A stretch of DNA of 64,000 nt from NCBI GenBank assembly GCA_910574455.1, contig CAJSYZ010000005.1, positions 2,232,001 through 2,296,000 of the forward strand, read 5' to 3'. The position numbers and the translations under genes were made by a program. This DNA is from Trichaptum fuscoviolaceum (lineage: Eukaryota > Basidiomycota > Agaricomycetes > Hymenochaetales > Trichaptaceae). Under the pieces are notes generated by a model. It worked only from the letters and a program-made list of their open reading frames with translations. It searched no databases and had not been told where the DNA came from. Positions 1-11,341 of this stretch are shown piece by piece (positions within the stretch are counted from its first letter, which is position 1; every line of letters starts with the position of its first letter).

Positions 1-507
1 ACAAAAACCGAGCGGTGCCTGGATCCCGACAATCTGAACCATATGAGGAGCCTCTTATATTAGTATTGCAAAAGGCGCTCGCAAAAATATGTCTTCAAAT
101 GATACAAAACCTATCACTGGCAAAGAGTGAGTATATGCTACTATTAGTATTATGTAGCTGAATATCCTGTCATAATACTGACCATCGTGAACGCTTCATG
201 CGCTCCTTTAGAGACGCTTCAAATATTAGTGCATAGTTGCAAAAAAAAGCTTCAGCACCAGAATTAGAGGCGACCGCGAAGTAAGAATGCAACGGGGAAG
301 GTGAGCGAATGAATATACTATTACTGTACTTCAGACACGGGGGGGCCAATGCCGAGCTGCGTCGGAGCTTCAAACGTGGGCTGGTACTGTACAGTTCTAG
401 GAAGGATTGCTCAGCCACGAGCGTGAGTAATGATTATCTCAGCGACAGTGAGCTGCCTAACGATACACAAACTCTAATTTCCACCGTATCCTCAAGACAC
501 CGCCGAC
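1..507. other. Left edge; no assignable gene
   Basis: This stretch lies upstream of the S8 start codon and I cannot assign a gene to it. A plus-strand frame is open from base 1 to a TAG at 61-63 and could be the last 20 codons of a gene cut by the window edge, but it is too short to judge. A short ATG frame at 91-129 ends at a GTGAGT donor-like site, but every continuation I tried soon meets a stop. The segment nearest 507 presumably carries the S8 promoter and leader. Confidence 0.3.
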
Positions 508-1476
508 ATGGGTGAGTGCTCGCCGTCACCGATTATGCTGCAAAACAGATATGCTGACCTTGCTTCGTTGCTACTGTGCTTCGTATACCCTACATGATCA
601 GGTCAGTACCCAAACTCCTTGTTGAAAATGTCATAATCGATGCTAAAACACACAATATTCAGGTATTTCGCGTACGTCAAGGCATAAGCGTTCCGCTACC
701 GGTGCCCAGCGCGCCCACTACCGCAAGAAGCGCAAGTTCGAACTCGGCCGTCAGCCCGCCAACACCAAGCTAGGCGTGAAGCGCGTCCACTCCGTGCGCA
801 CTCGCGGTGGTAACACCAAATTCCGTGCCCTTCGTCTGGACACGGGCAACTTTGCATGGGGTTCTGAGAGCATCACCCGGAAGACGAGGATTATCGGAGT
901 GGTGAGCCTGAGCGAGTTTGGAAGGAGAAGGCATTTGTTTTGCTAAGAGAAGCTTGTTCGTTTTGAAAGGTCTACAACGCTTCAAACAACGAACTTGTCC
1001 GAACCAACACTCTTGTGAAGGGTGCCATCATCCAGATCGATGCCACTCCTTTCAGGCAGTGGTACGAATCTCACGTACGTAGCATGCTTGATTTTGCTTC
1101 AACGTGTGGTCGATATTCATACGAAAATTAGTATGCACTACCTGTGACTACCAAAGGCTCGAAGGCTGCTCAACCCACCGAAGCTACGGAGGAGGTGAAG
1201 AAGTCGTATCACGTACAAAACACCCTTAAGCACAGGAAAGAGGGTGAGCTATTCTGTCGAATCAATGATTTTGAGGACTGCTAACGAGCAATGACAGACG
1301 CCAAGATTGAGCCGGCGCTTGCCGCTCAGTTCGGTGCTGGTCGCATATACGCTGCCATTTCCAGCCGGCCTGGTCAGTCTGGCCGCGCTGATGGGTACAT
1401 TCTCGAGGGCAAGGAGCTTGAGTTCTACATCCGTAAGCTCAGGACAGGAAAGCAAAAGCACGCACACGCTGCATAA
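508..1476 (+). CDS. rps8: 40S ribosomal protein S8 (eS8)
   Basis: Structural protein of the small ribosomal subunit. Joining five exons gives about 207 residues, the usual eS8 length. The N-terminus reads MGISR, followed by a basic stretch ([23 protein letters not shown]) and the signature [14 protein letters not shown]; the C-terminus ends KQKHAHAA. The first coding exon is only four bases (508-511, ATGG). It is followed by a GTGAGT donor and resumes at 663 after an AG, which restores the expected MGISR. Further introns lie at about 910-970, 1075-1131 and 1243-1296, each with GT...AG ends and phase that keeps the eS8 reading. An early intron at the start codon is common in fungal ribosomal protein genes. 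The product is secure; the intron edges were placed by eye. Confidence 0.96.
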
Positions 1477-3562
1477 TGCATTTACGATCGATTTCTCTCA
1501 TTTTCTTTCACATCGGCTTCGACTTCGCTACGCATGGAGAGACGATGTCTTGCTGGACCTGGAACGTGTTAGGCAGTCCAAGTATGCTTCTTATACTGTC
1601 GCGATATATTTGCGTTATGTAGTCCAAACATGCCTTTCGATGCCATTTTCTGTCTGCAATGCATTCCCCTTTGTACTGATGACTGGTTCTGGTGTGAGCT
1701 GTAATATGTTAGCGAAATTTGTTTTGAGAGGTAAAATTTGTAACGAAAACTGTCTTGGAGAATATCTGCATAGTCCTGCTCATGCAGATATAGACATGTT
1801 TGTCCATGCCATCGCGCCAAACAGTTGTGTATGGTCCGTGCGCAGCGCCTCGACTATAAAGACGAGATGGCAGCCACTTGAACAACTCATACTTACCTTG
1901 ACGGGGCATTCCCCTTCATGTCTTGGGAGTGTCGGCCGTGGGGATCCTTCATAGCACGGCGACCTTGTCCTCAGAGGATGCCTACGGTTTGTATGGGGTT
2001 TATGCCTCATGCACTGTCTTAATATTTTCCTGTCCCATTTCGGCCCTCGGGCTGGGTGGGCTCCTCTTTTTTTGCCGGTTTGCCGGTCTAACCCTAACCA
2101 TATCTACAATAAATACAAATATAGAACTACGCTCCCCTTTAAAGTCAAAGTTTCGAGCTATGTACCAGTGTTTCCGATGTAGTGACGACAGCTGAGTTCA
2201 CTGTATCCATCTCACTCTTCTTGCAAAGAAAGCTAGCGGATGATCTTTTGGCGAAATCCTACATAATCCTTGTGGAGTTTAGGACCTTCTTTGTTACTCT
2301 TCGACCCAAATTGCAAGACATGCTCCTTCGCCGGCTTTTTTACCGTGAGGAAAGCGTGTTCCTCGTTCTCGCAGTAAGAGCCCTTGGCCAATCTGGTCAA
2401 GTACAAGATTTTAGTCCTGGATGACTTTAGCCTGAATGTTCTAGGTTGGCATGTGCCTGTGGACTTTCATACCCCGCAAGGGCAGATTCGCCCCGGGCCG
2501 TGTTTCGCGACCCGATGGCACAGTAAGTCTCCATCCCCTGTCAACGGCTCAAGTAGGTGGAGAGATTTTCCTGAAGAAAACCCAATGGACCAGTCGTTCC
2601 TGTTGACACCTGACTTGCCAGGTCAAGCAGCCAGATTACCGCGCTCTGCTCCTTTACGTGCGAGGATACTAAGCGGTATCACTTGAGTCTTGAATCTGAA
2701 GCTTAAGCGTGCGCGGTCCCTCTGTCTATTAGGAGGGGTGTGGGTCATTCGACTGTATTGTGTCCATTGAGCCGACATGGAAGTGGCTGCACCTCCGGTG
2801 TCGCCAGTTCACCTTGCCCCATAACCAGTGCATGGGCACCGAACGAGGGATTATCTATGATCTCCATCTTCTCCCGCCCAGAGAAGCTCCCCCCCTCCCC
2901 CCCTTGGCAGGCGACGCTTCGGACGGGGGGGGGGGGGGGGTGCCCATTCAACGTTGAGTTGGGGAGATGGTGGTAGCGGTTAATCTTTGGAGAGACAGAC
3001 GGTCTCAACCCGCCTTATATGTTGTTGGATTCCAAACGAGACGGCTGACGAGTGGCTGGCTCGGTCGGTCGAGATCAGTGCCATGTTTGGAAGGCCTAGA
3101 TCACAATTTCTCTAGTTTGGTTCGGCTGACCAGTCGGTTCTTCTCTCGATTCCTGTGCAAGCGGCTGGCTTGGAGTTGTCTCTTTATCGTAACGATACTG
3201 GTTCTGTCGGTTTTGTAAGAGAGGTTTCCCACTTCTAAACGACGTAACCAGCGAAATTCGAGTCTTCAACGTCTTCTTCCCCCCTCCCTCCCCCCCTTGG
3301 AGTTCACACTCGCCCCGCATCTCAACATACCCATTGCCCGTATTGCACATCCAATCACCCAATCCAACCCACCCCCCACAACGAAATCCATCCATGGATT
3401 TTATTATCTTTCAAATAACCCGTCTAGTTTGTTCAAGATACCATTGCTTTGGTCTCCATATCTGTGTTTCATCTCATGGCAATCGATTTGATGCACACAG
3501 CATAGTAAATGACAAGTACCAACGTACGGATACGTAACTGGTGGCAAGTGCTGAATGACATA
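1477..3562. other. Long region without recognisable gene
   Basis: About 2.1 kb between S8 and the minus-strand cyclin region. Open frames here are short, have alternative starts and no family resemblance. The first few hundred bases are probably the S8 3' UTR. The second half (about 2450-3400) is richer in G and C, with homopolymer tracts and repeated pyrimidine runs. It looks like decayed non-coding or repeat-derived DNA, but I see no terminal repeats or transposase to prove it. Confidence 0.5.
2889..3296. repeat. Repeated C-rich tracts with an intervening G16 run
   Basis: Two closely similar pyrimidine tracts, each ending CCCCCCCTTGG, lie at 2889-2905 and 3279-3300. Between them, at 2925-2940, is an uninterrupted run of 16 G. 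The C-rich and G-rich blocks at 2889-2940 could fold back on each other or form quadruplex/i-motif structures. Homopolymers of this length are prone to assembly error, so the exact lengths should not be trusted. Confidence 0.6.
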
Positions 3563-3862
3563 TCATATCGTGTACATGTAACAACTTATATTTTGATTGT
3601 GTAACTCACAAGGGTGTCCAAACTGCACGAGCGCTCCACTTTCTCGATGCGACGAGTTACATATTCTTGTATGAAGCGATGTCTCATTCTTGCTCACCAG
3701 CGTTCTTTCTCTAAGATTCACATGACATACAGCAACAAAGCCATCAGCCCGTTCGTCCTGATCTACGCAATCAAATCGAATAAACATATCATGAACTGCA
3801 TTACCAGCCTCAAATTTTGACATGATATACTTGAGAGCCTTGGCAAAACCATAAAAAATCAT
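3563..3862 (-). other. Unrecognised open frame downstream of the cyclin
   Basis: A 99-codon minus-strand frame starts with ATG (reading MIFYGFAKALKYIMSKF) and lies just downstream of the cyclin stop. A GTGAGC...CAG pair within it could be an intron. Directly after the cyclin stop the same frame as the cyclin stays open for about 30 more codons. The composition looks protein-like, but I do not recognise a family. It may be an extra exon of the cyclin transcript, a small separate gene, or only 3' UTR. Confidence 0.25.
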
Positions 3863-3986
3863 GGGGGTTCGCTGGCACGGTGGTCTGTAGACTCTAGTAA
3901 TTGGTGTCCGCGTGGAAAATACAAGCCTTGTAGAGATGAGGGAACGTGTCGGCGAGTCGAGTAGAAATCAGGGTGATGTAGGCCTT

Positions 3987-5588
3987 TCAGTGTTGGTAGC
4001 TGACCCGTCCTCTTGATTCTTGGTCAATCTTCGGCCTTGTCTTGGGTCTCGGGTCTTCATGTAGCTTTTCGACACGCATGCCATTCAATCCAACCAAGGT
4101 CAAGTTGTCCTCCGTATTGGGTTCGTTCTCTGCCGCGGGTCGCCGTTGTGGGACAACACGTATATCGGGTATATCGTCGTAGCCCGAGTTCCTTCGGCTG
4201 GAGACCTGTAGGAACGGAGACTTCATAGGACTCGAACGGGATGACTTGATGGGAACGGTAGGCGATCGAGAGTTTGACTTCTTCGGCGAGCGCATAGGGA
4301 TCGTGGGGCGAGAGCGCGGGGAATAGGTAAGTTGCGCAGGTATTGCTTCTTCGTAATCATAATCATATTGATCGTATGCTGTATCGTCGCTGGAGACTAT
4401 GGGAGCCGAAGAAATTGTTTCGCGCAGGGAAGCGAATGCCATGTTCTGCTCAAGGGTCGGACCTGAGGTTGGGCGAGGCGATAGCGTTGCGGTAGAAATA
4501 AGAACGGTGGAAGGCCCGATGACCTGAGAGGTTGGAGGATGCTGGTCTGAGATAATGTTATCCGTAGAATTACATATAGTATTATGTGTATGAGAGTGGT
4601 GTGCAGTGAGAGGAACGGATTCTGTGGTAACGGATGGCGCTGATGATGGGACAGAAACAGAGACAGATGCGGAAGACCTTAATGCAGATGTTGGTACAGA
4701 AATTGAAGAATGTAAGCCAGAGGGCGAGAGAGTAGGGTCTTGGGGGGAGTTCGAGCGGACGCCGTCCATGTCGCTGTCTGAGCATAGTGACGTAGGTGAA
4801 GCGGGAGATGTAGAGCGCGAGAGAGGTGCTAAAACGTAGATCCCTGCTGAATGCGTTCGTATGAGGTTGACATAGTAAGCATCAAGGACTTCGCGTGTAC
4901 TCTAGCAGAATAGCTAATCATCAGAACCATGGCTTTAAGCCAATTATAGTACGTAAAGAAGACACATACAGTCAACCGCCAATCGATAGCCGACAAGAGC
5001 TCCCGCTCGAGGACGTTGAGTTCGCCAACTCGGATTCCACCAACACGAGCGTAGTGAGCGTTTGTGCAGAAACCATCGCATAAGGCCTTGGATGCCACGA
5101 CAACCGCAGCGATAACAAAACGATGTGCGGTGAGAGACGAGAGCGTGAAGTGCGGCATCCGAGCACAGAGCTGATCGATGTAATGAAGAGTGATAAGTAG
5201 GCATGTACGCTGTCATCAATCGTAAGCTGAGAATGTACGATATTTGTTGAAACAAAACGAGGCACACCTCCACATTAGCATACTTGACGATTCGGCGTAA
5301 GTAGTCCAGAACGGAGATTGCGGGTGGTGTGCGTGAATGGAATCGGGTCAAGGCCTCTGGGCTGAGAGGTATCTGGTCGTTGTGCGTGATGAGCCGCTGA
5401 AGCATGTCTGCGATGAGCTCGACAAGTGCATCCATCGGCGCCTCATCGTAGCCTCTCGGGAGCTCTATCCTGCCCTCCGGATCCCGAGGAAGCTGGTCGA
5501 CAGCATTCGCCGTACTTTGCTGCTGCTCGTCGGACGTTGATCTAGTGGTGGCTGCGTCGTCGCTGGTGCGATGGCTGGGGTGTTCCAT
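3987..5588 (-). CDS. PHO80-type cyclin (partner of Pho85-like CDK)
   Basis: Cyclin of the Pho80/Pcl7 group, which in yeast binds the kinase Pho85 to control phosphate and nutrient responses. The first exon begins MEHPSHRTSDD and leads into a cyclin core with ALTRFHSRTPPAISVLDYL. After an intron near 5270-5210 the core continues with LITLHYIDQLC, FTLSSLTAHRFVIAA and NAHYARVGGIRVGELNVLE, the classic Pho80 fold segments. After a second intron (about 4965-4892) it ends with REVLDAYYVNLIRTH. A long tail of some 280 residues follows, rich in Ser, Pro and Thr and probably disordered. The gene is divergent from L12, with a 299 bp shared upstream region. Which Pho80/Pcl paralogue it is cannot be told from sequence alone. 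Confidence 0.88.
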
Positions 5589-5887
5589 GCGACATCGCTG
5601 TCGCGTCCTACGACGACGAGCAAAAGTGAGAGGAGGAAGGGGTCTAAGTACTCAGACGCTAAGCACGCCAAAGACAACTCCGAATTGCTTGCCATCAACA
5701 ACGTGCGTCGGCATCCCTAGACACTTTCGGTAAACTCCGACCTTCAATCACGACTTGGAGCTGGTGACTAAGAAGCATGCTTACGTGATAACTACTGTAC
5801 AGTACCACTCACGGTGGCTTGCTCACATTCTAATCTGTACAGCGCGTACAGCTGAAGGTGTAAAGCTCACCGACCCGATTCCCCGCA
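5589..5887. promoter_or_regulatory. Shared divergent upstream region, cyclin / L12
   Basis: These 299 bases separate the start codons of the minus-strand cyclin and the plus-strand L12 gene, so they must hold both promoters. I see no clear TATA box or repeat. Small open frames on both strands look like chance. Confidence 0.5.
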
Positions 5888-6495
5888 ATGGCACCAAAAT
5901 TCGTATGTTGTGCAACTATAAATTTATGTTGGGAAGATAGCTCAAATGCTGCTTAAAAGGACCCCAGTGAAGTGAAGAAGATCCAGCTCCGTGCAACGGG
6001 CGGTGAGGTCGGTGCCTCCTCTGCACTGGCTCCCAAAATTGGTCCGCTTGGACTGGTGCGTTAGCCTCAATGTTTGAAGTACTTCATGGTCTGATTGATT
6101 TGTTACAGTCACCAAAGAAGGTCGGTGAAGATATCGCGAAGGCCACCTCAGCATGGAAGGGTTTACGGGTGACCGTCGAACTAACCATCCAAAACCGTCA
6201 AGCGACAGTTGCCGTCGTTCCCTCCGCATCCTCCCTTGTTATCCGTGCGCTCAAGGAGCCCCCCCGTGACCGTAAAAAGGAAAAGAACATCAAGCATGCT
6301 GGCAACATTCCCTTCGATGAGATTGTTGAGATTGCGCGCACTATGCGTTTCAAGTCATTGGCGAAGGACTTGAAGGGTACCGTGAAGGAGATCCTCGGCA
6401 CAGCACAGAGCGTCGGCTGCACTATTGACGGCCAGCCCGCACACGATGTCATCGATCAGATCAATAACGAGGAGATCGAAGTACCGGACGAGTAG
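5888..6495 (+). CDS. rpl12: 60S ribosomal protein L12 (uL11)
   Basis: Large-subunit protein at the base of the ribosomal stalk, where translation GTPases bind. Three exons (5888-5902, 5960-6055, 6109-6495) give about 165 residues, the normal eukaryotic length. The start reads MAPKF, then after the first intron comes [18 protein letters not shown] and [10 protein letters not shown]. Exon three contains [30 protein letters not shown] and the C-terminal RNA-binding region ending IEVPDE. The first coding exon is only 15 bases, again an intron close to the start codon. Splice sites are canonical and phases agree. Confidence 0.96.
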
Positions 6496-6744
6496 ACGGA
6501 TGTTGGATAGGGTTGCGTGCTGTATCTCTTTTCCTGCATTTTATATCATCCTCGCATTTTTTTTCACGATTAATCTATGAGCTGTATGATATACAGGCAT
6601 ATGTGCATGAGCGAGGCTTATGCGATTGACAGAAATCATGCAATCGACTGCTTCATGGATCAAGTCTGCTTCGACGTTAATAAAAGCACTACTTCGTATA
6701 TGGATGCAAATCGAAGGTAAATATATGAACGTGACTTAAAAAGA

Positions 6745-9338
6745 TCAGACGTCCACAACGATATCCCCTTCATCAATGTCCCCCTCTTCCTCTTCCTCGT
6801 CATCAGCTTCTGGCCTTTCAACAATCCCCCTCCAGGTCCTCTCAAATTGATCCAACGTATTATTATCTCCGTGCCCGGCCAAAGCCGTCCGAGCATTGGC
6901 AATAACTCGAGCTGCATCCTTGCCACTCACGTCCTGTGTCTCTTTATCTATCGCATCACCCCTATTCGAGGAGTTTCGCAGTTGCCGTTGCATCGCAAGA
7001 AGCCACGCAGCCCACTTCAATGCTGCTTTCCCGTGCTCAATTGGCGAAACGAGTCTCCACCGATCGAATATAGCGCGTAGCGCTGCCGTGCGTTCTTCTA
7101 AATGCAGTTCTTCTTCACTGAAGTTCGGAAAATCATATTTGAGGATCGAAAACCATTCGAAGTTGTGAGCTGCATCTTCATTGTAGGGATACACTCCCGT
7201 ATAGATGTCGGATGCAACTTCCCATACGTATGTGCTTGGCGTGTATAGACGGACTACCCGGTGCACATCGCTTGCCATAATGTTCTCTTTGCTAGTATGA
7301 GCGTTGTCGGGGGAACGAAGTGTAACCAGGCTGCGTTTGTAAAGGAGTTGGAAGTAGAGTATGAGGAGAGTGTCGGAAAGTTTATTGGAGCCAGAGGAGG
7401 ATGGTGATGCACGCATCGATTCCTTCAGTAGGACCTGAGAAAAAGCAAAATGATTATTTCAGTTAAGTGAGTGAGTTGAAGGTCTGCAAACCTCAAGGGT
7501 TTTAATCTGCTCTGAAATGGGTTGAGAAGAGGCGTGGTCCAGCCCCCAAGTCCAAACAGCAATTCTTTTTGGTTCGTCATTTCCACCGTAGGCAAGAAGG
7601 GCTTTCCGTGCCTCATCCCAAGTATTTTTCCACCCTTCTTCTCCGGCATGCTTTTCTTCAATCTCTAGTCTTGCCAGCCATAGGTCTGAAGAATGGGGTG
7701 AATATAAGGTGTATCTGCGTGCAAATTTAAGTATGTTTTGGGATGATGGAGGGGAAGGATGGGAGGTCGAGATGAGGAGTATAAGGTGAGCCTTTAGTAA
7801 GGATGGTGGTGCGAGTGCGCCTTTCGACGATCGCATACATAAGGACTGCAATGAGGCGAGAAGATACAATTTCTGTGATGATAATAAAAGCTACGTCAAT
7901 ATGCGTATTCATGAACAAACGGAAATTGAGCAACGTACCAAGTTCTCATCCAACTCGTCCTTCTCGAACCACTCTCGAACGAACTGCGCATAGGCAGTTC
8001 CCAATCCATTCAAGTCCGTCTTCGGAGTACTTTTCGCTAACTCCATAGCGGAATGGAATGCCTTGATTAGATCCTCGTTCGCAGCCCGCAACGCATCCAC
8101 GAGAGCCTCTCCTTCGAGGTCGGGAGTAAGGAAACGCGTTGCGTATAGGAGTGCGGCCTGAGATTCTGCGCTTTCTTTGCCCTTACCATTGTTCAAGGAT
8201 CGAGTGTTTGAGGACGAGGTAGAGAAGAAGTGTGTATGAAGGTGAGAGTGAAGGTGTGCTATAAGCGATCGTCGCACTGAAGGATGACAATGCGTGTCCG
8301 GAGATGATAGTGTAGTATGGAGAGCTTTGAAAAGTTCGATAGAGGGGATTTCTAAGTCAAAACTTAGCATGGAAAAGAAAATAAGACTGCTGTTAAGACC
8401 ACCAACCTTTGACGGCGTTCGAAATGACAGTCTTAACAATAGCCCCTCCGAGGACAGCTCTCCTAGCTTTTTCGTCATCGTCGGCATCTTCATCGACTAC
8501 TTCCAGATTTCCATCTTGCATTAGTGCATCATCTTTCACCTTGCCGAAGTCTTCTCCATCGTACTCCATCCCGGTAGTCAGGCCCAGGACCTCCCATCTC
8601 TTCCTCACCACATTCACGAATCCTAGCTCAAGTCTGACCATCTCTCGCCACAAATCTATGCTTTCTGGGTTCATCCGCACACCGCGCTGAAGCAAAGTTC
8701 GTGACGCGCTGTAACCGCCATAGCGAAGCTCATGGTTTGCTCCTAGAATGTAGAGGAGAGGGCACGTCGGATGAAGTGTAGTTGCACGTGCACATATTCG
8801 GCCAACGAGCGCACGGGAACCTGCTGAAGAGGCCAGTCTGATGTAGGACAACCAGAGTGACAAGTCATCCTTAAATTTGCGCAGTGCACGCTCAAAAATT
8901 TGGTATTGTCTACGGAGAAGCGCAAAGTCCGATATAGTGGGCGGGCCTTTGGGTACCTCTACAGAGCTCATCAGAGTCATAGAGTATGATTCATGGCCGG
9001 AGACACACGCACTTATTCTTTGCAATCGTTTCTTCCTCAACGCCTCAAGACTCATTTCATAGGCAGCATACCGTAGGAAATCAGCCTTTTTGGGTATACG
9101 ACGAACAAGAACCGTCTCAAACTGGGTACGTTTCCTCATTATTTGCTTTATCTCTGCCTTTGTATAAGCATGTGAGTTTGTGTTATGGAAAAAGAGCATG
9201 GTGCGGACGCACCTGCGTGAATATTTTCTTCTCTGCAAGGTCTTTGAGCTCAGCGAGCATCTGTATAGCATATTAGTGCAATTCAGAGATAATCGAGTGT
9301 TAACAAACCTGCTCCTGCTGAAATTGCACCCTCTCCAT
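6745..9338 (-). CDS. utp6: U3 snoRNP component UTP6 (18S rRNA processing)
   Basis: Subunit of the small-subunit processome, needed in the nucleolus for early cleavages that release 18S rRNA. The N-terminus is spread over small exons: MERVQFQQEQ (9338-9309), then MLAELKDLAEKKIFTQ, then a longer exon with IKQIMRKRTQFETVLVRR and PKKADFLRYAAYEMSLEAL, the conserved UTP6 N-terminal region. The middle has HAT-type repeats, for example FKDDLSLWLSYIRLA and DLWREMVRLELGFV. The C-terminal exons (7416-6745 and just upstream) carry more helical repeats and end in an acidic tail, DEEEEEGDIDEGDIVVDV. At least seven exons give a protein in the usual size range. It is divergent from the TCO89-like gene. Confidence 0.92.
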
Positions 9339-9643
9339 GTTGATGCGCTCTCTTCGTCAGACGCTAGTGCGTTAGGATATACAGAGTTGTATAGAAGCTG
9401 CTGCCTGAGCGAGAAAAAATATAGAACTGAGTGTCTCGGGGTCACGCTCACGCGAGCTTGAATGTCACACACTGTGGCAGGCATGCGTGACGCCAGTGGC
9501 ACTGCAGAGCCATGGACTCGATTGAGTCGGAGCGGAAACCGCAGCGATAGCTGTCTCTCCGTATCCGTCTCGTCACCGTTGTCTTGTTCCGTTTTTTTCT
9601 TCACGCGTACGATATTGACGACGACAAAGGCGGAAAAGATACA
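9339..9643. promoter_or_regulatory. Shared divergent upstream region, UTP6 / TCO89-like
   Basis: These 305 bases lie between two start codons pointing away from each other. They must contain both promoters. I found no obvious core motif. Confidence 0.45.
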
Positions 9644-11341
9644 ATGCCAGTACACAAAACCCGCCCGGCTGGCCGATTGCAACACCACCAGCGATCGACC
9701 TCAGGGGGTAGCTCTAAAATCGGGCTGAATAACCTGCAACTCACTCAGAAAGAAGCGGTGGGAGGCGCCGCAAACGCAGCGGTAAGACAACAGCAATCAC
9801 AGCTGAAGAGGACAGGACATAGTGCCGTTGAGGTGAGCAACTTTTCTCTCTGATTTTCATGTTTTCTGCTAATGTCTCTCAATTCCCTGCTCGGCATCTC
9901 CGTCTTCGTATGAACCGGACTGATGTTTCCATTTATCTATCTTTACCCCGCTTCTCAGCTACACCCTCCGCGTACTACATCCCCTCTTCCTCGAGGTCAA
10001 CAATACAATGCGAATTCACGTGTTGCATCAAAGGAACGTATTACACAAAAGCGCGCTGCAACGCCAAATAACAAAAGGCGATCCGCTGTCTCTGCAGCCG
10101 CAGTGACCCATGCACTGAACCAACAAACGCAAAATCATAGGCCTGACTTCTCGATAGCGAACTCCGACGAGACGGATGAAGAAGAATGGGTGTCGAGTGA
10201 GAGTGGCGCTGCGACACCGCAGAAAGTCGTTGGCTTCGATGAGGATGATGACGACGACTCAGAATCACAGGACACTGAAGTTGAATTAGATTTGCACGCT
10301 CACTTGGACCAGAAACTCGGGACGGCTTCCGCTGCTACAAATGGCCCAAAGGGGCCCACCTATGCAGGCAACGGAAATATCATGGGAAATGGCTCTGTGA
10401 ACCATGTCGCTGACAACTTTGGTGTACCTCGTGCAGAGCCGGACACATCAGTCATGCCTCCTCGCAACGCGTTAATGCAGACCTCTTCTTCAACAGCAAC
10501 GCTACATCCACAACCTCCCGCAGAGCTGCCCGTCGTGCGTGTGCAGCCTCAATCCACTCCTACGACGCCGCCTACTCAACCACATCCTGACTCCGAGGTT
10601 CTCAGACAGTCGCGGTCTGAAGCTCCCTCTCCTACCAGACGATCGATGCATAGCAAGCATCTGAAACGACACTCATTGATGCGCAACCAATCTCATGGAG
10701 AGCCGTCGAAATATGATATCCCACCTCACCCACTTATTCGAGGCCAGTCTTATAGTGGCGGAAGCGCTCTAAAACTAAAGCCTGCGCCTCTGACTCCTTT
10801 GAAAGTGGATTCGACAATAGCACAAGCTGAGCTGTCTTCGTCTCCTACCAGCGCAAGAATACTGTCCGGCCCTAGCTCCCCTACTTTTATGACGCGGTCA
10901 TTGACAATTCAGTCCCCAACGGCGGTATCCTTTTCGGGTGAGCCCGAGCGCGATTATCGTCAGCCATCTCGGAGAACATCGATCTCTTCTTTGCACTCTG
11001 TTGCAACTCTTCCTGCGCCATCACCCGTTCGCTCCCAAGCGTACTCACGATTAGGGGCGCAAAGCGGTGCGCGGTCTCGACAGGACCGAACTCGGACTCT
11101 ATCTATGATGTCGTCCAGTTCATCCTCTGCAGCATTAACTTCACTAAGTATGAACATGATGTCGCGCCCGAGTTCGCCTCCTACAACTGTGCGATTCCCC
11201 AAGGAGCCCATACGCGATGGCGATAGCATCCACCCGCTTCTCCCGCCACCTTATTGCGCCGCACATCTGACAGTGACGAGTCATTACAACCCCTTATATG
11301 ATTGTTTTGAACGTGTACTGCGTGCGAGGCAGGGTCGATAG
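9644..11341 (+). CDS. Probable TORC1 subunit TCO89-domain protein
   Basis: Two exons join in phase 0 (9644-9832 and 9959-11341), giving about 523 residues. The N-terminus is basic (MPVHKTRPAGRLQHH) and contains SKIGLNNLQLTQKEA. Then comes an acidic patch with DEEEWVSSESGAATP, a long Ser/Thr/Pro-rich disordered middle with HPLIRGQSYSGG, and a C-terminal box SIHPLLPPPY...CFERVLRARQGR. This order matches basidiomycete proteins I remember as carrying the TCO89 domain; in yeast Tco89 is a subunit of TOR complex 1 at the vacuole. The assignment rests on recalled pattern, not a search, and another low-complexity signalling protein is possible. The many Ser-Pro sites suggest heavy phosphorylation. 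Confidence 0.5.

Noticed and set aside
1307..1954. 215-codon plus-strand frame
   Set aside because: It overlaps the last S8 exon in another frame and continues into the 3' UTR. It shows no family features.
2088..2099. CTAACCCTAACC, telomere-like
   Set aside because: Only about two units; expected by chance in 64 kb and not at a chromosome end.
8393..9688. 431-codon minus-strand frame beginning upstream of UTP6
   Set aside because: It reads through the UTP6 introns and leader. The conserved UTP6 N-terminus requires splicing from 9338.
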